Assembly: GCA_963598415.1 (NCBI GenBank)
Contig: CAVBUH010000047.1
Span: 62,001-126,000 of the forward strand
Direction of reading: 5' to 3'
From: Colimorpha_A sp900556615
Lineage (GTDB): Bacteria; Bacillota; Clostridia; Oscillospirales; CAG-272
Length of the DNA stretch: 64,000 nucleotides
Below the pieces are notes generated by a model. The model ran no database searches. It was not told where the DNA came from and worked only from the letters and a program-made list of their open reading frames with translations. Positions 51,701-60,419 of the stretch are shown piece by piece. Position numbers and translations under genes: made by a program. Position 1 is the stretch's first letter, and the number at the start of each line of letters is the position of its first letter.

Positions 51701-52482
51701 ATCGGTTTTGTTCTGCCAAGCTCTTCCCTTACCGCAATATAGTCACCGTAAGCCTTTTCAATAAGCGGATCCTCAAAGCTTACGCTGTCAATCGTCGTAA
51801 GGAAGGTAGTATGGCGGCAATGATCCGACCAATAGGTATCAATCATCCTTATTTCGGTGATCGTAGGATCCCGTTTTTCGGTTCGAAAGTAATCGCGACA
51901 GAATCTGATATCATCAAGATCCATCGCAAGCCCCTTTTCCGCAATAAAGTCGGCAAGCCTTCCGTCATCAAAAGAGATAAAACCGCCAAGCGTCTCCACT
52001 TCCGTCGGGATATTATATTCGATTTTGAGGGTGACGGGAAGCTCAAGTGACGCTTCTCTGCTCTCAACCGGGTTTATAACATATTTTTTTACAGCGGCAA
52101 TATCCGACTCCGTAAGTTTTCCGTAAAGAAGATAAACCCTTGCGGTTCTGACGTCCGGGCGCTCTGCTTGGGAAATGATCTGAATACACTGCGCCGCAGA
52201 ATCGGCTCTGGCGTCAAATTGACCGGGAAGATATTCTACGGCAAAAATATACGCTCCGTCACGAGGTAGTTCCTTTGTTACATTATCGAGCTGAGGCTCG
52301 GAGAAAACCGTGCCTGTGCAATATTCAAGAAGCTCCTCCGTGATATTTTCGACATCATATCTGTTAAGCAAGCGAAGTCCTTCAAGTCCGTTTATACCGA
52401 GAAAAGAGCGAATATCTTCGGCAAGCGCTTTCGCCTCATTATCAAGCCCCGGTTTTTTTTCAACAAATAATCTGTAAACCAT
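48790..52482 (-). CDS. purL: Phosphoribosylformylglycinamidine synthase, single-chain
   Basis: 1230 aa. N-terminal PurS-like part, then AIRS-type synthase halves (RDYFRTEKRDPTITEIRMID, KNETHNHPTEIEPFGGAATC, GAGGVSVAIGELADG) and a C-terminal glutaminase (PVFPGTNCEYDSAK, nucleophile Cys in MAGICNGFQALIK, HGEGRF). The clostridial single-chain form, shorter than the E. coli enzyme of about 1295 aa. Makes FGAM from FGAR and glutamine. It follows purD by 20 bp. Confidence 0.97.
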   Translation of the reverse strand: MVYRLFVEKKPGLDNEAKALAEDIRSFLGINGLEGLRLLNRYDVENITEELLEYCTGTVFSEPQLDNVTKELPRDGAYIFAVEYLPGQFDARADSAAQCIQIISQAERPDVRTARVYLLYGKLTESDIAAVKKYVINPVESREASLELPVTLKIEYNIPTEVETLGGFISFDDGRLADFIAEKGLAMDLDDIRFCRDYFRTEKRDPTITEIRMIDTYWSDHCRHTTFLTTIDSVSFEDPLIEKAYGDYIAVREELGRTKPINLMDIATLAVKYLKKQGKLDKLDESEEINACTVKINVTIDGKTEPWLLLFKNETHNHPTEIEPFGGAATCIGGAIRDPLSGRSYVYGAMRVTGAADPLRPIDKTLPGKLPQRKIVTTAAAGYSSYGNQIGLATGQVDEIYHDGYAAKRMEIGAVIAAAPAENVRRERPIDGDVVILLGGRTGRDGCGGATGSSKSHNLKSLENCGAEVQKGNAPVERKLQRLFRNPEASRLIKRCNDFGAGGVSVAIGELADGLFINLNSVPKKYEGLDGTELAISESQERMAVVVAKEDAERFLALADSENLEATKVAVVTDTPRLIMEWNGKKIVDVSRDFLNSNGAEKHIHISVSAPEGFEKPIIGNFSGEYKRLASDLNVCSKRGLSERFDSTIGAGTVMMPFGGKKQLTPSQAMVNLISAEKGHTIDCSLMAWGFNPFISEKSPYHGAYLAVVESVSKLIAAGASFEDVYLTFQEYFEKPMKDGKRWGKPLAALLGAFEAQMDFGIGAIGGKDSMSGSFENLDVPPTLVSFAVTTASAEEIVSNYFKNVGSRVWFVKPEYNEMGLPKSESLVKLFAQIKALVREGAVLSAYTPGYGGVAEAVMKMCFGEDLSFDYDSGISVEEIFAYSYGAFVLELKDGYTIGKLLGTVTDSGSITYKGEKVSCPELLDRYENKLEPVFPCNIKTSDEKPATYTYTKGVKAYSSEKFAKPRVIIPVFPGTNCEYDSAKVFADAGAYPEIFVINNLTSKGISESVSAFAAKTAESQIVFIPGGFSGGDEPDGSGKFITAFFRNLEVKNAVTDLLEKREGLMAGICNGFQALIKLGLVPYGKIIDTDENCPTLTYNTIGRHQSRLVRTRIASNLSPWLSEVKVGDIITVPISHGEGRFIAPDGMIKKLSEAGQIATQYVDFNGKPTYDIHFNPNGSYDAVEGITSPDGRVFGKMGHSERIGKGLYCNVEGNYDIGMFRGAVKYYSF

Positions 52483-52502
52483 TAAAGTTCTCCGTTATCG
52501 AT

Positions 52503-53777
52503 TTATTTTTTGTACGCTTCAAGCGCTTTTTTTCCGATATCCCGACGATAATATCCGTTTTCAAGCCTGACGTCCGCCGCTCTTTTATAAGCGGCGTCAA
52601 TCGCTTCGGACAGCGTTTCTCTCACTGAGGTAACACCTACAACTCTGCCGCCCGCGCTTATCGTCACGCCGTTTTGGTCTTTTTTGGCGCCTGCAACAAA
52701 GGAAAAATCACGCTCAGTATCGCCCGGCACCTCAAGCCTGAAGCCGCTTTCAAATTTTTTCGGATATCCGTTTGACGCAACGATTACACAGCAGGCTGAT
52801 TCGTCGGAGAAGGACACCTCCGTCCGATCAAGCGTACCTTCGGTCGTCGCCTTCATTATCGTAAACAGATCGCTCTTCAAGAGAGGAAGGACAACCTGTG
52901 TTTCAGGATCTCCGAAGCGGCAATTGTATTCAATCACCTTCGGACCGTTCGGCGTAAGCATAAGACCGAAATACAGACAGCCTTTAAAGCTTCTGCCCTC
53001 GCTGTTCATCGCATGGATCGTGGGGATAAAGATCGTCTCCATACAGATGTCGGCAATTTCTTTTGTATAGTAGGGATTTGGAGCAACAGTCCCCATTCCC
53101 CCTGTATTAAGCCCCTCGTCGTTGTCAAGCGCCCTCTTGTGATCCATCGAGGAAATCATTGGTTTTACCGTTTTTCCGTCGGTAAAGGCAAGCACCGAAA
53201 CCTCCGGTCCGGTCAGAAATTCTTCGATGACAATTCTTGAGCCGCTTGCACCGAAAACCTTGTCCTCCATCATAGAACGGACAGCATCGACCGCTTCCGA
53301 TTTGCCTTCCGCGATAATAACGCCCTTTCCGAGAGCAAGCCCGTCTGCCTTTATCACAATCGGAAAGGAAACGGTTTCAAGATACGCCTCCGCATCAGCG
53401 GCATTATCAAAGGTTTCATATGCTGCCGTGGGAATGTGATACTTTTTCATGAGATTCTTTGAGAAAATTTTGCTTCCTTCAATCTGGGCTGCGGCAGCAT
53501 TGGGACCGAAGCACTTTATACCGATATCGTTCAGCCTATCCACTGCACCCAAAACGAGAGGATCATCGGGGGCAACGACGGCATATCCGATATTGTTTTC
53601 CGCGGCAAATCTGACAATTCCGTCAATATCCTTTGCGCCGATCGGCACACAGACGGCATCGCTTGCTATTCCGGCATTTCCCGGAAGCGCATATATCGTA
53701 TCTATTTCTTTACTCAGCTTCAGCTTCTTTATAATCGCGTGTTCACGTCCGCCTCCGCCGACTACCATTATATTCAT
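52503..53777 (-). CDS. purD: Phosphoribosylamine-glycine ligase
   Basis: 424 aa. MNIMVVGGGGREHAI start, ATP-grasp core (IKADGLALGKGVIIA, EFLTGPEVSVLAFTDG, NTGGMGTVAPNP, EYNCRFGDPETQVVLP). Second step of the pathway: joins glycine to phosphoribosylamine. Lies 34 bp after the AICAR transformylase gene. Confidence 0.97.
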   Translation of the reverse strand: MNIMVVGGGGREHAIIKKLKLSKEIDTIYALPGNAGIASDAVCVPIGAKDIDGIVRFAAENNIGYAVVAPDDPLVLGAVDRLNDIGIKCFGPNAAAAQIEGSKIFSKNLMKKYHIPTAAYETFDNAADAEAYLETVSFPIVIKADGLALGKGVIIAEGKSEAVDAVRSMMEDKVFGASGSRIVIEEFLTGPEVSVLAFTDGKTVKPMISSMDHKRALDNDEGLNTGGMGTVAPNPYYTKEIADICMETIFIPTIHAMNSEGRSFKGCLYFGLMLTPNGPKVIEYNCRFGDPETQVVLPLLKSDLFTIMKATTEGTLDRTEVSFSDESACCVIVASNGYPKKFESGFRLEVPGDTERDFSFVAGAKKDQNGVTISAGGRVVGVTSVRETLSEAIDAAYKRAADVRLENGYYRRDIGKKALEAYKK

Positions 53778-53811
53778 AATCCATCCTCCGCTTTTACTCG
53801 TATCTTCCGTA

Positions 53812-54996
53812 TCAATGGTGGAAGAGTCTCATCCCGGTAAACGCCATGGCGATGCCGTACTTATCGCAGCACTCGATAACCGCGTCGTCCCTGATAGAAC
53901 CGCCCGGCTCGGCGATATAAGAAACGCCGCTGCGTTTGGCTCTTTCAATGTTGTCGCTGAAGGGGAAGAAAGCGTCCGAACCAAGTGAAACGCCGCTGAG
54001 AGAAGAAAGATAAGCTCCTGCCTCTTCGTCGGAAAGCGGCTCCGGACGACGTTCAAAGTATTTCTGCCAGATTCCGTCCGCGCAGACATCCTCTTCATTT
54101 TTGTTTATGTATCCGTCAATCACATTGTCTCTGTCAGCACGTCCGAGGTCGGATTTAAAAGGGAGCGAAAGCACTTTATCATACTGCCTGAGGTGCCATG
54201 TATCGGCTTTTCCTCCGGCAAGACGGGTGCAGTGAATTCTTGACTGCTGACCGGCGCCGACACCGATAGCCTGTCCATCCTTTGCATAGCAAACAGAATT
54301 GGACTGCGTATACTTAAGAGTGATCAGAGAAACGATGAGATCTCTCACTACTGCCTCGGGAAGATTTTTATTCGCCGTTACAACATTGGAAAGAAGCTCT
54401 CTGTTGATTTCAAAATTGTTTCTTCCCTGTTCAAAGGTAATTCCGTAAACCTGTTTGCGCTCGACAGTGTCAGGAACATAGGAGGGATCAATTTTCACGA
54501 TATTATAATTCCCCTTACGCTTTGAGCGAAGAATTTCAAGCGCTTCGGGCGTATATCCCGGCGCAATTACGCCGTCGGAAACCTCTCTTTTTATTATCAT
54601 GGCAGTAGTAACATCGCAAACATCGGAAAGCGCAATCCAATCTCCGAACGACGACATCCTGTCAGTTCCTCTCGCTCTTGCATAAGCACAGGCAAGAGGG
54701 GAGTCGTCAAGTCCCTCAATATCGTCAACAAAGCAAGCCTTCTTAAGCCCGGCAGACAGCAGAGTTCCGACGGCGCCCGAGGTCGGGCTGACATGCTTAA
54801 AGGAAGTGGCGGCGGTAAGCCCCGTTGCCGCTTTTAGTTCTTTTACAAGCTGCCATGAATTGAAGGCATCAAGAAAATTGATATATCCGGGACGTCCCGA
54901 AAGCACCTCAATCGGAAGCTCTGTTCCGTCCGCCATATAAATACGAGAAGGCTTTTGATTGGGATTGCATCCGTATTTGAGCTGAAGTTCGTTCAT
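53812..54996 (-). CDS. purH: Stand-alone AICAR transformylase (PurH C-terminal half)
   Basis: 394 aa. Only the formyltransferase part of PurH is present: LKYGCNPNQKPSRIY, the catalytic SFKHVSPTSGAVGT (KH motif), GGIVAPGY-like DGVIAPGYTPEALEIL, and AGQQSRIHCTRLAGGKAD. The ending GLRLFHH-type GMRLFHH is intact. The N-terminal MGS-like IMP cyclohydrolase domain is missing, and its job is taken by the separate gene next door. Transfers a formyl group from 10-formyl-THF to AICAR. AGGAG precedes the ATG. Confidence 0.94.
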   Translation of the reverse strand: MNELQLKYGCNPNQKPSRIYMADGTELPIEVLSGRPGYINFLDAFNSWQLVKELKAATGLTAATSFKHVSPTSGAVGTLLSAGLKKACFVDDIEGLDDSPLACAYARARGTDRMSSFGDWIALSDVCDVTTAMIIKREVSDGVIAPGYTPEALEILRSKRKGNYNIVKIDPSYVPDTVERKQVYGITFEQGRNNFEINRELLSNVVTANKNLPEAVVRDLIVSLITLKYTQSNSVCYAKDGQAIGVGAGQQSRIHCTRLAGGKADTWHLRQYDKVLSLPFKSDLGRADRDNVIDGYINKNEEDVCADGIWQKYFERRPEPLSDEEAGAYLSSLSGVSLGSDAFFPFSDNIERAKRSGVSYIAEPGGSIRDDAVIECCDKYGIAMAFTGMRLFHH

Positions 54997-55028
54997 TTTC
55001 GATTCTCCTTACATTGGTAAAATTAATA

Positions 55029-55745
55029 TCAGACGTTTTTGTTCATCACGATCTCGGTGGGATTGCTTCCGTCAAGCGGTACCGAACGAACGTAAAGCGA
55101 AACTTTATTGCTTTCATTGAGACTATTCCAAAGCAGATCGGCAAGCTCCTCTGCAGTATCGGGAAGCGCAATCTCCTCAGGCTCGCCGCTGAAAGACGGA
55201 ATGGGATTTCCGTCGCACTTATAGGTGTGAATAAAATGACCGATTCCCTTAAGAGGTGTGTAATAATAGAAAAATCTCTGACAAGAAGAGGGATCTCCGT
55301 TTGCGCTCTTTAAAATAGATAGCTTATAGGTAAAAATATTACGCTTAAACGCATAATACGCTATTCCCGAAACTCTCGGAGTAAAATTGGGAGCGTCAGG
55401 CTCGAATTCTCTCGTCATAAGCGCTTCCTCAAAGGTGCCGCCTTCTCTCAGCGCATCATATATGGTATCCGTCTGATCGCCGTTTGTAATGATATCCGTA
55501 CAGACCATATGTCTGAAAGGATTATAGATGATGAGACTCGGATCAGAGAGCTTGGATTCGTCATAAGCGCGGGTACGCATTCCGCCCTCAAAGCATTCAA
55601 AAACTCTGTTGCGGCTGTTTTCGCTTCGTCCCATAATAAAATACGCAATAAGAGCTTTTTTGCCGTCGGAGGACTGACCGATAATAATTCCTCTGCCGGG
55701 ATAGGAGTTTTCTTTAAGAAGCGTTTCTATATCGTAAAGTGCCAT
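55029..55745 (-). CDS. IMP cyclohydrolase, PurO-like stand-alone
   Basis: 238 aa. GRGIIIGQSSDGKKALIAYF, MGRSENSRNRVFE and NPFRHMVCTDIITNGDQTDTI fit the archaeal-type IMP cyclohydrolase-like family (PurO/PF07826 type) rather than the PurH N-terminal domain. Closes FAICAR to IMP, the last step. It lies between purN (4 bp gap) and the AICAR transformylase, which completes the split PurH function. The ATG at 55745 has GAAAGG upstream; an extension from 55796 overlaps purN. Confidence 0.9.
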   Translation of the reverse strand: MALYDIETLLKENSYPGRGIIIGQSSDGKKALIAYFIMGRSENSRNRVFECFEGGMRTRAYDESKLSDPSLIIYNPFRHMVCTDIITNGDQTDTIYDALREGGTFEEALMTREFEPDAPNFTPRVSGIAYYAFKRNIFTYKLSILKSANGDPSSCQRFFYYYTPLKGIGHFIHTYKCDGNPIPSFSGEPEEIALPDTAEELADLLWNSLNESNKVSLYVRSVPLDGSNPTEIVMNKNV

Positions 55746-55749
55746 ATTT

Positions 55750-56367
55750 TCAGCCTTTCTCTTTTTGAAGTAAAATTTCTTTTGATACCTTTTCAACCGC
55801 CTGCGGAAGAATAATCCATTCCGCCTCGCGCATTACCCGTTTTTGAAGCGTCTCAGGCGTATCGTTTTCTTCAATGTTGACCGCCTTTTGAAGAATAATC
55901 CTTCCTCCGTCAGGTATCTCGTTGACGAAATGAACCGTTGCTCCCGTGACCTTTACGCCGTAAGCAAGCGCCGCCTCATGAACTTTCAAGCCATAATAGC
56001 CCTTGCCGCAGAAAGAAGGGATCAGAGAGGGATGAACATTGATAATCCTGCCGGAAAAGCGAGACGTAAACTCCCGGCTGAGTATAGACATAAACCCTGC
56101 CATCACAATAAGCTCGCCGCCGAAGCCTTCAATAAGCGAAACAATTCGGTCCTCAAATGCCTTCTGAGAACCGAGAAGCTTTTTTTCGGCAACAGCCGAA
56201 GGTATTCCCGCGAGCCTTGCTCTTTCAAGTCCGTATGCCTTCGGAGAAGAAGATATTACGCCGACAATCTCCCCCGACGTGATTGTTCCGCCTTTTTGAG
56301 CGTCAATAAGCGCCTGTAAGTTTGTACCGCCGCCCGAAATTAAAACTGCTATTTTAGTCTTATTCAT
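55750..56367 (-). CDS. purN: Phosphoribosylglycinamide formyltransferase
   Basis: 205 aa. IAVLISGGGTNLQALIDA start, active-site region MSILSREFTSRFSGRIINVHPSLIPSF (Asn-x-His-Pro-Ser) and GATVHFVNEIPDGG with catalytic Asp. Uses 10-formyl-THF to formylate GAR. It starts 11 bp after the purM stop. The ribosome binding site AGGTG is moderate. Confidence 0.96.
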   Translation of the reverse strand: MNKTKIAVLISGGGTNLQALIDAQKGGTITSGEIVGVISSSPKAYGLERARLAGIPSAVAEKKLLGSQKAFEDRIVSLIEGFGGELIVMAGFMSILSREFTSRFSGRIINVHPSLIPSFCGKGYYGLKVHEAALAYGVKVTGATVHFVNEIPDGGRIILQKAVNIEENDTPETLQKRVMREAEWIILPQAVEKVSKEILLQKEKG

Positions 56368-56378
56368 ACCGGCACCTG

Positions 56379-57422
56379 TCAGCGAATCATTACTTTTTCA
56401 TCGGATTTGACTACGGATCCAATTACATAGGCATCCTCGCCATTGGCTCTGAGAACGGAGAGCGCCGTGTCCGCTTCACTTTCGGAAACAATTATGCTCA
56501 TCCCCACTCCCATATTAAAAGTATTGAACATATCTCTCTCAGGAATATTTCCCGTCTTGGCAATAAGATCGAAAATCGGAAGCACCCGTACTGCGGCACG
56601 GTCAATCCTTGCCCCGAATCCGTCGGGAATACTTCTTGGAATATTCTCGTAGAAGCCACCTCCTGTGATATGGGAAATTCCGTGAACGCTTACCTTTTCA
56701 AGAAGCGCAAGAACCGGCTTTACATAAATTCTCGTCGGGGTAAGAAGCGTCTGTGCAACCGTTTTGCCGCCGAGTTCGTCGCGGGAAACATAAAGCTCAG
56801 GATTGTTATTATCAATATCAAACACCTTGCGGCAAAGGGAAAAACCGTTACTGTGGATTCCTGTGGAGGGCAGCGCGATCACAACATCCCCCGCCTCCAT
56901 CTTTGTATTGTCAATCATCTTCTTTTTATCCACTATACCGACAGCAAAGCCTGCAAGGTCATAGTCCTCTGTCGGCATCAGTCCCGGATGCTCTGCGGTT
57001 TCTCCGCCGATCAGCGCTGCGCCCGACTGAACGCAGCCCTCCGCCACGCCCGCTACGATGGAAGCAATTTTTTCGGGAATATTTTTTCCGCACGCAATAT
57101 AATCAAGAAAGAAAAGCGGTTTTGCTCCGGTACAGATAATGTCGTTTACACACATAGCAACCGCGTCGATACCGATGGTATCATGCTTGTCCATAAGAAT
57201 CGCAAGCTTTACCTTCGTTCCGCAGCCGTCGGTTCCCGAAACGAGAACAGGCTCCTCCATTCCCTGAACCGGAAGTCCGAAGCATCCGCCGAACCCGCCA
57301 ATGTCATCAAGACAGCCCTCATTTTTGGTACGCGAAATATGCGCTTTCATAAGCTCAACCGCCCGGTATCCGGCAGTAATATCAACTCCGGCATTCTTGT
57401 AGCTTTCACTGAAGCTCTTCAT
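56379..57422 (-). CDS. purM: Phosphoribosylformylglycinamidine cyclo-ligase
   Basis: 347 aa. SYKNAGVDITAGYRAVEL start, SGTDGCGTKVKLAI, GIDAVAMCVNDIICTGAKPLFFLDY and GGETAEHPGLM are diagnostic. Makes AIR from FGAM. The ATG at 57422 follows AAAGGA; it begins 29 bp after the purF stop. Confidence 0.97.
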   Translation of the reverse strand: MKSFSESYKNAGVDITAGYRAVELMKAHISRTKNEGCLDDIGGFGGCFGLPVQGMEEPVLVSGTDGCGTKVKLAILMDKHDTIGIDAVAMCVNDIICTGAKPLFFLDYIACGKNIPEKIASIVAGVAEGCVQSGAALIGGETAEHPGLMPTEDYDLAGFAVGIVDKKKMIDNTKMEAGDVVIALPSTGIHSNGFSLCRKVFDIDNNNPELYVSRDELGGKTVAQTLLTPTRIYVKPVLALLEKVSVHGISHITGGGFYENIPRSIPDGFGARIDRAAVRVLPIFDLIAKTGNIPERDMFNTFNMGVGMSIIVSESEADTALSVLRANGEDAYVIGSVVKSDEKVMIR

Positions 57423-57451
57423 AATTGTATCCTTTCTTTTTTCGTCTTTCG

Positions 57452-58882
57452 TCACTGAGAATCGGAAATTTTCCGTTCAAAACGGTTTTTATTGGTTTCC
57501 TTCGGCGTTTCGGTTGGATAATCGCCGCTGAAACAGGCGGTACAATATCCTCCCGCGTCCGTTCCTTTTGCTATCTTTCTTACGCTTTCGACGCTGAGAT
57601 AACCAAGGCTGTCAACTCCGATTATTTCCGCCGTCTCCTTCACCGTATGCTTACAAGCGATAAGATTATCTCTTGAATCAATATCGGTTCCGTAATAACA
57701 GGGGTTGAGAAACGGAGGCGCCGATATTCTCATGTGAACTTCTTTGGCTCCCGCGTCACGAAGAAGCCTGACTATCCTGGCACTTGTGGTTCCTCTGACG
57801 ATCGAATCATCCACAAGCACCACACGCTTTCCTTTTACCGTTTCCGATATCGGATTCAGTTTCAGCTTAACCTTATTTTCCCGTGATTTCTGCCCCGGTG
57901 CTATGAAGGTTCGCGCAACATACTTACTCTTTACAAATCCCATTTCATAAGGAATCCCCGATTGCTTTGAATATCCGATAGCGGCGTCAATCCCCGAATC
58001 CGGCACACCTATCACAATATCTGCCTGCACAGGATGTTCAAGAGCCAGAAACGCGCCCGCTCTCGATCTTGCCGCATGAACATTGCAGCCGTCGATTACA
58101 GAATCGGGACGAGCGAAATATATATATTCAAACACACAAAGAGCCGGCTTTCTTTTTCCGCAGTGATCCCTGATGCTCCTGATACCATTCTTATCAAATA
58201 TGACAATTTCCCCCGGCTCTATATCTCTTATCATAACAGCGCCCACTGCGTCAAGCGCGCAGCTCTCCGATGCCACAACATATTTTCCCTCAGATGTTTT
58301 GCCGTAGCAAAGAGGTCGAAAACCGTTTTCGTCCCTCGCCGCGATAAGCTTCTGCGGCGACATCAGCACAAGCGAATAAGCTCCATTAATTCTGTTCATC
58401 GCCCTGTTTACCGCCTCCTCAATGGCAGGTGCGGCAAGCCGTTCCTTCGTGATTATGTAGGATATAACCTCTGTATCGCTTGTGGTATGAAAGATCGAAC
58501 CCTGAAGCTCCAGCTCGGAGCGCAGTTCATAGGAATTGACAAGATTTCCGTTATGGGCAAGCGCCATTCTGCCCTTTATATGATTTACCACGATAGGCTG
58601 AACGTTTTCACGCGCGTTGCCTCCTGTCGTGCCGTATCTGACATGACCTACGGCAATGTTTCCGTTTCCGAGGCAATTGAGTCTTTCCGGCGTAAAAACT
58701 TCATTTACCAGTCCGGTGTCCTTATATGCGTTGAAAAGTCCGTCATCGTTGATCACCATGCCGCAGCTCTCCTGTCCTCTGTGCTGAAGCGCAAACAGAC
58801 CGCAGTAAACGTCGGACGCAAGGTCACAGGTAGTTTCGGAATAAATACCGAATACTCCGCATTCTTCTTTCAATTTGCTCAT
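57452..58882 (-). CDS. purF: Amidophosphoribosyltransferase
   Basis: 476 aa including a seven-residue propeptide (MSKLKEE) ahead of the catalytic Cys (CGVFGIY), as in the Bacillus-type enzyme. The PRTase signature VVLVDDSIVRGTTSARIV is present. Cysteines at LCVFEYIYF, ACKHT and YCTACF match the 4Fe-4S ligands of the Bacillus form, so an oxygen-sensitive cluster is expected. First committed step: glutamine + PRPP to phosphoribosylamine. The start at 58882 is preferred to an upstream TTG because of propeptide length. Confidence 0.95.
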   Translation of the reverse strand: MSKLKEECGVFGIYSETTCDLASDVYCGLFALQHRGQESCGMVINDDGLFNAYKDTGLVNEVFTPERLNCLGNGNIAVGHVRYGTTGGNARENVQPIVVNHIKGRMALAHNGNLVNSYELRSELELQGSIFHTTSDTEVISYIITKERLAAPAIEEAVNRAMNRINGAYSLVLMSPQKLIAARDENGFRPLCYGKTSEGKYVVASESCALDAVGAVMIRDIEPGEIVIFDKNGIRSIRDHCGKRKPALCVFEYIYFARPDSVIDGCNVHAARSRAGAFLALEHPVQADIVIGVPDSGIDAAIGYSKQSGIPYEMGFVKSKYVARTFIAPGQKSRENKVKLKLNPISETVKGKRVVLVDDSIVRGTTSARIVRLLRDAGAKEVHMRISAPPFLNPCYYGTDIDSRDNLIACKHTVKETAEIIGVDSLGYLSVESVRKIAKGTDAGGYCTACFSGDYPTETPKETNKNRFERKISDSQ

Positions 58883-58921
58883 ATAGCTTATCCGAACCTT
58901 ATTTACTAATTCTTTGTCCAA

Positions 58922-59632
58922 TCAGTTTCCGAGCACTCTCTTCATCATCTCATGATAAGCGTCTTCAACACCGCCCATGTCACGCCTGAAACGGTCCTTG
59001 TCGAGCTTTTCATTTGTCTCGCTGTCCCAAAAACGGCAGGTATCCGGCGAAATCTCGTCAGCAAGTACAATCGTTCCATCAGAAAGACGTCCGAATTCCA
59101 GCTTGAAGTCAACGAGTTTGACTCCGAGCTTGAGAAAATATGCCTTAAGAACAGAATTCACCCTGAATGCAAGCTCTTTGATTCTATCAATTTCCGCGGG
59201 AGTCGCAAGCTTAAGTGCGACCGCATGATAGGAATTGATCAACGGGTCATGAAGGTCGTCATTTTTATAGGAAAATTCGATAGTGGGCTCGTCAAAAACA
59301 ATTCCTTCTTCAACACCGTAACGCTTAGCAAAAGATCCCGCCGATATATTTCTGATGATTACTTCAAGAGGAACGATCGAAACCTTTTTTACTACGGTAT
59401 CCCTGTCGGAAAGCTCCTTTACATAGTGAGTCGGAACGCCTTCTTTTTCAAGTATCTGCATAAGGTAGTTGGACATACGGTTGTTGATAGCGCCCTTTCC
59501 GGCAATAGTTCCCTTTTTAAGACCGTCAAGCGCAGTGGCGTCGTCCTTATAAGACACGATAAACAGCTCCGGATCATCCGTTCTGAATACCTTCTTCGCT
59601 TTTCCCTCATAAATCTGTTCTTTTTTCTCCAT
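58922..59632 (-). CDS. purC: SAICAR synthase
   Basis: 236 aa, Gram-positive length. EQIYEGKAKKVF, DDATALDGLKKGTIAGKGAIN, PLEVIIRNISAGSFAKR and DEISPDTCRFWD are conserved. Joins aspartate to CAIR. AAAGGA lies nine bases before the ATG at 59632 (an ATG two codons earlier is possible). 39 bp before purF; repeat A13 separates it from purE. Confidence 0.96.
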   Translation of the reverse strand: MEKKEQIYEGKAKKVFRTDDPELFIVSYKDDATALDGLKKGTIAGKGAINNRMSNYLMQILEKEGVPTHYVKELSDRDTVVKKVSIVPLEVIIRNISAGSFAKRYGVEEGIVFDEPTIEFSYKNDDLHDPLINSYHAVALKLATPAEIDRIKELAFRVNSVLKAYFLKLGVKLVDFKLEFGRLSDGTIVLADEISPDTCRFWDSETNEKLDKDRFRRDMGGVEDAYHEMMKRVLGN

Positions 59633-59697
59633 GATCATAATTCCTTTCAAGCTATTATTTTTTAGAATTTCTCATCCATAATCAGATATCATAAATG

Positions 59698-59878
59698 TTA
59701 AGGCAATACCGCTGGGTACACAGCGCTAACGCCTTTATTGCGCATTTGCTTGCATCTATTCCGTCATACTTCACAGGTTTCGTCGGCAGAGGAGTCGCTC
59801 TTGCCTCCTCAATTGTATTGTCTGACGAAAAATCCGGCGGCGCTACTGCTCAACAATCATTGTGCGGTATTGCCTTAA
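59698..59878 (-). repeat. Family A repeat, copy A13, inside the purine operon
   Basis: 181 bp with TTAA at both ends and perfect GGCAATACCGC / GCGGTATTGCC ends, in the same orientation as operon transcription. It supplies the last seven codons and the stop of purE and fills most of the purE-purC gap. Confidence 0.92.
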
Positions 59879-60365
59879 ATTTTTCTTCAACGATTCGATT
59901 CTTTTCAAGAACCTTTTTTGCTCCTTCTTTTCTTGCCTCATCAAGCTTTTCGGCAAGCTCGCTGTCGTTTACCGCAAGAATCTGGACTGAAAGCATGGCG
60001 GCATTGGCTGCGCCGTCAATAGCTACCGTTGCAACCGGGATTCCGGTCGGCATCTGAACCGTTGACAAAAGAGCATCAATGCCGTCAAGATTTTTTGATT
60101 TTACAGGTATTCCGATAACGGGAAGCGTTGTATTTGCGGCAATCGCACCGGCAAGATGAGCCGCCATTCCCGCAGCAGCAATCAGAACGCCAAAGCCCTT
60201 TTCACGGGCATGCTCGGCAAAATTCTTTGCTTCAACAGGAGTTCTGTGAGCGGAATATACATGCACCTCATACGGCACACCATATTCCTTAAGCACATTA
60301 ACCGCCTTTTCCACAACCGGAAGATCGCTGTCGCTTCCCATAACAATTCCCACTTTTTTTTCCAT
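59850..60365 (-). CDS. purE: N5-carboxyaminoimidazole ribonucleotide mutase, repeat-encoded tail
   Basis: 171 aa. KVGIVMGSDSDLPVVEKAV, catalytic His in YSAHRTP, IAAAGMAAHLAGAIAANTT and TVQMPTGIPVATVAIDGAAN place it in class I PurE. Residues AIPHNDC at the end and the TGA come from family A repeat A13, inserted at TTAA in the last codons; the core is complete. GGAGG precedes the ATG at 60365. First gene of the purine operon; purK and purB are not in the window. Confidence 0.96.
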   Translation of the reverse strand: MEKKVGIVMGSDSDLPVVEKAVNVLKEYGVPYEVHVYSAHRTPVEAKNFAEHAREKGFGVLIAAAGMAAHLAGAIAANTTLPVIGIPVKSKNLDGIDALLSTVQMPTGIPVATVAIDGAANAAMLSVQILAVNDSELAEKLDEARKEGAKKVLEKNRIVEEKFKAIPHNDC

Positions 60366-60419
60366 AACCGAGTGCCTCCGATATAAATTGCTCTTCATAA
60401 AATGATGCTTCAATCCGCA

